Positions 59,431 to 64,000 of a stretch of DNA of 64,000 nucleotides are shown here, in pieces. The stretch comes from Trichoplax adhaerens (Eukaryota > Placozoa > Uniplacotomia > Trichoplacea > Trichoplacidae). Every line of letters starts with the position of its first letter. The first letter of the stretch is position 1. Position numbers and translations under genes: made by a program. The notes beneath the pieces are model-generated. The model was not told the origin of the DNA, made no database searches, and was given only the letters and a program-made list of their open reading frames with translations. The stretch is from assembly GCF_000150275.1 (NCBI RefSeq), contig NW_002060944.1, positions 7,894,832 to 7,958,831 on the forward strand, in the 5' to 3' direction.

Positions 59431-59755
59431 ACTTTAAATTCATTGGTTTAATTTCGAAAACGACAACGACTAGAAAATGCTTTTCAGGTAATGAAGCAAA
59501 AGATATAGCTTCTTGCACGTACTGAGCACAAGGAGAAATATTAAAAAGTTTAGTCTTAGACTTATGTGCAGTTAGTTCCAGCACTGGCATAATAGACAAA
59601 CGAATATTTTTCAGCAGATCTTCAACTGTGTCATCTGTGCAAGTGGATTCATTATAATTATACCAAATATCTAGTATATGCAACGATTCTATTTCGTGAT
59701 TAATGTTTAAATCATCTGATTGTAGACATTTCTTTAGTACTGAAAATGGAATTCA
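59429..59755 (-). pseudogene. BACK-domain fragment of a BTB-Kelch gene
   Basis: A partial copy of the neighbouring Kelch gene: IPFSVLKKCLQSDD, HEIESLHILDIWYNYNES, SIMPVLELTAHKSKTKLF, EAISFASLPEKHF. No BTB or Kelch part is attached. After KHF the frame breaks: the intact gene reads SSRCQFRN, and here the same residues (SSRCRFRN) lie in another frame after loss of one T in a T run. The intact gene's N gap falls where this copy is complete. Confidence 0.8.
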
Positions 59756-59774
59756 CTGCACTGAATACAAGAAT

Positions 59775-60060
59775 GTTAAACGAGGTGTATAAATTGATGT
59801 TTGTAATCATAGCTCGATCAATAATGTCTAATGTCATTGTTTCAGGACTTGATCTTTGAAGTTGCAATTGATATAAACCGAAAATTAGCAAGTTTATTCA
59901 TAATAATTATAATAAAATTTAACAAGACCTATGTAACATTACACGAGAGCGATCATGGTATTGCCTGATCATTGTAGTCATCTCTAAAATGGAACTTTTA
60001 GGCAGAAATAAATAATTCCTTTCTAATCGATATAATTGAAATACTACAGTAGTATGTGAT
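59775..60060. repeat. Dispersed repeat, copy B (matches 50770-51080)
   Basis: See the copy at 50770. It directly follows the BACK fragment, so fragment and repeat may have moved together. Confidence 0.65.
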
Positions 60061-62553
60061 TTTGAAATTACTTTGATGATAGTACGACTGTATCATGCTG
60101 TTCATTTATGTAGAGTAAAAAGCATCAACTAAACTGTCATTATAAAAAACTATTAAAACAGTATACAGTATTTCAGTCTACTGTACTGCTATTATGAGAA
60201 AGTGCTATAGAACGATGAGAAATTGTTCAGTATATGAACAGTAGGTATAGATATCGATAGCTCAATGATGCACAGTGGTCGACCTATACACATATAGTAG
60301 GATTAACTAAATACCGTAGTATGAAAGTGTAATAATTTAGCTTTATTTTGCTAAGATACACTAAGGTTGGTGACACTTTGAACCAAGATAGAGTTAGGTT
60401 CTAATTGTTGATTATATCTGTTTTAGGGTACCATTATGCCACTAATCGTCGACATTATACAGTCTCAATTAAGGCATAGTCATAAATATGTCAAATCGTT
60501 CTTATTATTAAAGTATTATGAAGTACATATCCCAATTGGCATCATCAGTATCGAAAGAAGATAAAATAATAAAGGTTCATATACATAAGGCTTTAAAATT
60601 ATTATCCACAGACGCTACAGCTAAAACTAGTAAAGGATTATTTTAGCAATCTACAATAAGTAAACTATGGTCCAATATTTTGTACTCCTACATTGCTATC
60701 TTTATAACGCAATTTAAAACTTGTTAAAGAAAATATGCAGCTATGTCACAAAACAGCTTTGCAACAAGATAACGCAATATACGATCAATAAGTCAATTCC
60801 TTGAACCACGTATCAAGGAACGATATCTGCACTATCACAAACACTTTTGCTCTACTAGCAGACTACACAAAGACTTAAACGCCTCGTATTTTACGTTAAA
60901 CACTAAGTTGGACAATTCTTCTTTATTTCACGATATACTGCATTTATATACTATTCCTCAATAGTTCATGAGTCATAGTTAATACAATTAACATTAGAAT
61001 CATTTACTGAATTAGATATTAATTTTAGCTACTGCTCCCTTAATGCAGACAACAGAATTTATGAACATAGACATATAATGACTAATACAGAATAGTCAGA
61101 TTACGATATGTCCTATCACGGAACATTTCCATGATAATTTACAGTCTACCATAAGTAAATTACAATCACAATGATTCGAACTGTAAGCAGATGATTTGCA
61201 TTCCCTATTATAACTATTAATTTCAGTATGTGTATAAGTGTCACTGTCATAAAAAGTCAGTGCTATATTAAAATACAGTATATCCAAATTAGAAGTTAAC
61301 TAAATAAGGATAGTCTAACAGAATTATCCTAACATAGTTATTTCTACTGTAATACAGTATTTAACACTGTAACAAGCTAATACTAAAGATTAGTGCCTAA
61401 ATTTTGAATTGCAAATCTAGGTGGACCATTCTCGTATTTCATTACTATTATATGGATTGGTTTTAGAGATCGTAGATATGAAGATTAGCTTCATGCAAAT
61501 ATTACTCGTATCTTTACAAATATCTTTATTAAGTAAAATAAAATCGGTCTTGCATGGTAGAATATCTTTGGTGGATCTTAAGTAGAGACTCTGCTAATAC
61601 ATCAATTACAAGACACTAGCGCTCTAAGATAGAATATATATTTGTTATTAGAGTATGATTATTATTACTGAGCAAGGACCTGAAGTCACACCGTATGCAA
61701 TCAAATACAAAGACTGGCAGAATATTATGTACAGTTATTAATAATAACAGTTTAAAGTTGTGAATGAATTACTAAGTTGTAGTTGACTCATGTTTAATAA
61801 TGTAGTATGCCATCGTTTTCTTCAAGATATTATGAAACGACGGCGAATTTTTTAAAGCATTTCGGTTATATATCTTCGGATAGATATAACATGCGACGTA
61901 TTTACGTCCGTTATAATATACCACTTCATTTTTGTTCAATGCTAAAGAAATTGGTATCGATTACGTAATATAGAATATGTATTATTTTTGCTTAAATAAG
62001 TAATAGAAGTTTAATTGCTTAAATCTATGATATATAGCTCTTAAAGTAAATTAGCATCAAGAAAATAAAAATATATTAATAATGTTGATAAAATACTACA
62101 ATCAATAAACCTATAGAGGATGATTTTTACCATGATACGAGTTCTATTATGCAGTGATAAAATATAAATTATCTTAATGGAAAGCGCTAAGGATGCTAAG
62201 ACTGTAATAACAAAGCTCAGTAGCATGATTGTAGAATAATGGAGCTGATTATGCTATGGTTAAAATAAATACAGCTTTTATATGTTCTATTTTAGTTTAT
62301 CTTCTGACGTTACGTTATTTTTAATGCTTCTGCTAATGATCCTAAAAATGATTTCTCCTTGTATTAACCTTTAGAATATTCTTCCATATTCCTTCCTACG
62401 TTATAGCATCTTCCAGAGTTATTTTGCCACTTAATGCAATTTTGTGATCTCTCTTGTCCTATTTATAGCTATCTGCAGCTAATAGATAGAGTGATATTAT
62501 CACGAAGACCTATAGCTTCCTCTATAGCGATAGCTAATCCAGTAACTGATATT
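60061..62553. other. Intergenic stretch without recognisable genes
   Basis: AT-rich, with several short TACTGTA/TACAGTA motifs (60165-60190). A short open segment at about 60795-60960 reads FLEPRIKERYLHYHKHF, faintly like the C-terminal region of hAT transposases, but is too short to call. Confidence 0.5.
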
Positions 62554-64000
62554 TCAACATGGTGGTAACTGAAATGTCCTAACATCATCATTAGTGGAGC
62601 GTATGCAACCGCCCGAAACCCAACAATCGAACAAATTGCCGGTAAATGTTAAGTCAAATCGAACCTTCTCCCATGTATCTTCATCAGCGTTGTAGCGCTC
62701 ACAGCAATTACCACGCTCATTATATCCGTACAAATAGATATACCCCTTGAAGATAATTAATCGATTTGTCTGATAATATTCGTTTGTATTAGCAACTGAT
62801 GTCCACTCGTCATTTCTTGGATCATACCTCTCAGCGGTTTTTAGCTTAATACCAGATTGATCTTTACCTCTAAAATTACCCAAGGCAATCATTTCGCAAT
62901 GGCATCTTGATGTTATCATGGGTGCTGCAGATAACCACTGATTGGATTTGCAATACCAATATGCAACCTGATTTGTAGCTGCCTTGCCTCCGTTTTCGGT
63001 GCTAATTTCGCCACCGGCAATGTACAATCTGTCATCATATTGGCAAATACTTAACGCTGCAATTGGCTGTGGAAGATCAGGTATATTTGATTTGCTCCAA
63101 CATTTCTTATAGCAATCGAAACAAATTGTACTGGACAAGGCTTCCCGGGTAAAACCTAATGAAGATAAAGGGTAAGGTATATGATCAGAAAGATACCAGT
63201 GACATGGTAAGGCAAAGACTATGCCAATAGTTATGAATTTTTGCTAATGTAATCCCAACTTATAAATTGGATATCTTAGTTAAAATTGTTTTTTAAGCTA
63301 ATGTGATCCCTATTAGTAAATTGGATTTCTTTGTCAAAATTACATTTTAAGCTAGTGAATTTGAAATCTTACTTGATCCATAACCTCCGACCGCATAGAT
63401 CTTATGGCCTATCGCGATAGCTGCATAACTACTACGACGGGAAGCTTGAATTGCACCTCCAGCATCATGATTATAATAACTATCTAACTTAACCGAGATG
63501 GCTCTTGTTCCTCCACCACCAATGGCAGCACAAATATTGCTATCCGCACATTGGCGTACTTTGGTTCGTGATGAGAAAAATCGCTCGGGTAAATAATGGA
63601 AATTTTTCGCTTCCAGAAGCATTTGAAAACAGGGTAGGCTTTCTTTTAACAATGTTTCTTTCTCTTCGAAATCAATTAATTGCTCGACTGGGATCATTGC
63701 TAGGCGTACATGGCTAAGCAAACCAACCAGATGATCTTTCCTAATGGATGGATCCAGTTCGACCCATTTCTTCAATGTATTCAGCACTGTCAGTTCATTT
63801 TTAACAGCTAATCGTTCTGAAGGTAAAATTTTATTAAGCAAAGGGTAAGGTATCTCATAAAAGGTATCATAGCCGGTGCATTTCTCAAAATAGTCCAAAA
63901 TGTAATTATTTGCAATTTGGGTTAATGGATGAAAGTTATATAGCTCAGCAAAGATTAATATTTGCACGCAATTGGTGTAGCTTAAACTATCGGCCAGGAA
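62554..64000 (-). CDS. BTB-BACK-Kelch protein (KLHL type), 5' end outside the window
   Basis: Second cullin-3 adaptor-type gene, same strand as the first. Two coding exons are visible: from beyond 64000 down to 63373, and 63155-62554, joined in phase 1, the same intron phase and place as in the other Kelch gene. The first exon gives most of BACK (FAELYNFHPLTQIANNYI, VLNTLKKWVELD, LLSHVRLAMIPVEQL, LLEAKNFHYLPERFFSSRT) and one blade (AIAIGHKIYAVGGYG). The second gives RLYIAGGEIS, QVAYWYCKSNQWLSAAPM, TAERYDPRNDEWTSVA and YIYLYGYNERG. BTB and the start codon lie past the window end. Confidence 0.88.

Noticed and set aside
60795-60960. hAT transposase-like segment (FLEPRIKERYLHYHKHF)
   Set aside because: Too short, with stops on both sides and no other hAT motif.
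1-64000. tRNA or rRNA genes
   Set aside because: I looked for A/B-box patterns and rRNA-like conserved stretches and saw none that I could support; tRNAscan would settle it.

Overview
The window looks like nuclear DNA of a simple animal. It is AT-rich and intron-dense, with GT-AG introns mostly of 50-500 bp and many small symmetrical exons. It carries metazoan families: an LGR/relaxin-type GPCR, GATAD1, PDIA5, a kinesin-3 and BTB-Kelch proteins. A placozoan such as Trichoplax or a relative fits best; that is inference. A 51-base run of N shows a draft assembly. Exon models were read by hand from splice sites and protein similarity; boundaries may be off by a base or two.

Layout. 0.6-14.4 kb (+): a leucine-rich-repeat GPCR with at least 38 LRR exons and a single 7TM exon; its 5' end is upstream of the window. 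14.4-17.2 kb: an LTR-like element, a diverged direct duplication and a 124-bp tandem repeat, then a TACAG repeat. 17.2-21.0 and 22.5-25.5 kb (+): two tandem SLC25A39/40-like mitochondrial carriers with the same exon plan. 26.7-28.4 kb (-): a GATAD1 orthologue. 28.66-29.49 kb: a satellite of about 150 bp in the intergenic region shared with the next gene. 29.8-38.0 kb (+): a 27-exon PDIA5-like protein disulfide isomerase with an extra thioredoxin-like unit and an HDEL tail. 38-40 kb: two small orphan ORFs. 40.2-49.3 kb (-): a 28-exon kinesin-3 with FHA domain, a U12-type AT-AC intron and a CaaX C-terminus. 49.3-55.8 kb: gene desert with a dead mariner, dispersed repeats and an A/C-skewed block. 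55.8-57.7 kb (-): a BTB-BACK-Kelch gene broken by the N gap. 57.7-62.5 kb: repeats and a broken BACK-domain fragment. 62.5-64 kb (-): a second BTB-BACK-Kelch gene running off the window.

There is no operon logic. The genes are independent housekeeping or signalling genes: glutathione-type carriers in mitochondria, a chromatin reader, an ER oxidoreductase, a vesicle motor, a cell-surface hormone-type receptor and ubiquitin-ligase adaptors. The most striking items are the LRR expansion of the receptor, the predicted prenylated kinesin, the twin 13-nt microexons in the PDI, and the two non-canonical introns (AT-AC and GC-AG), each supported by homology.
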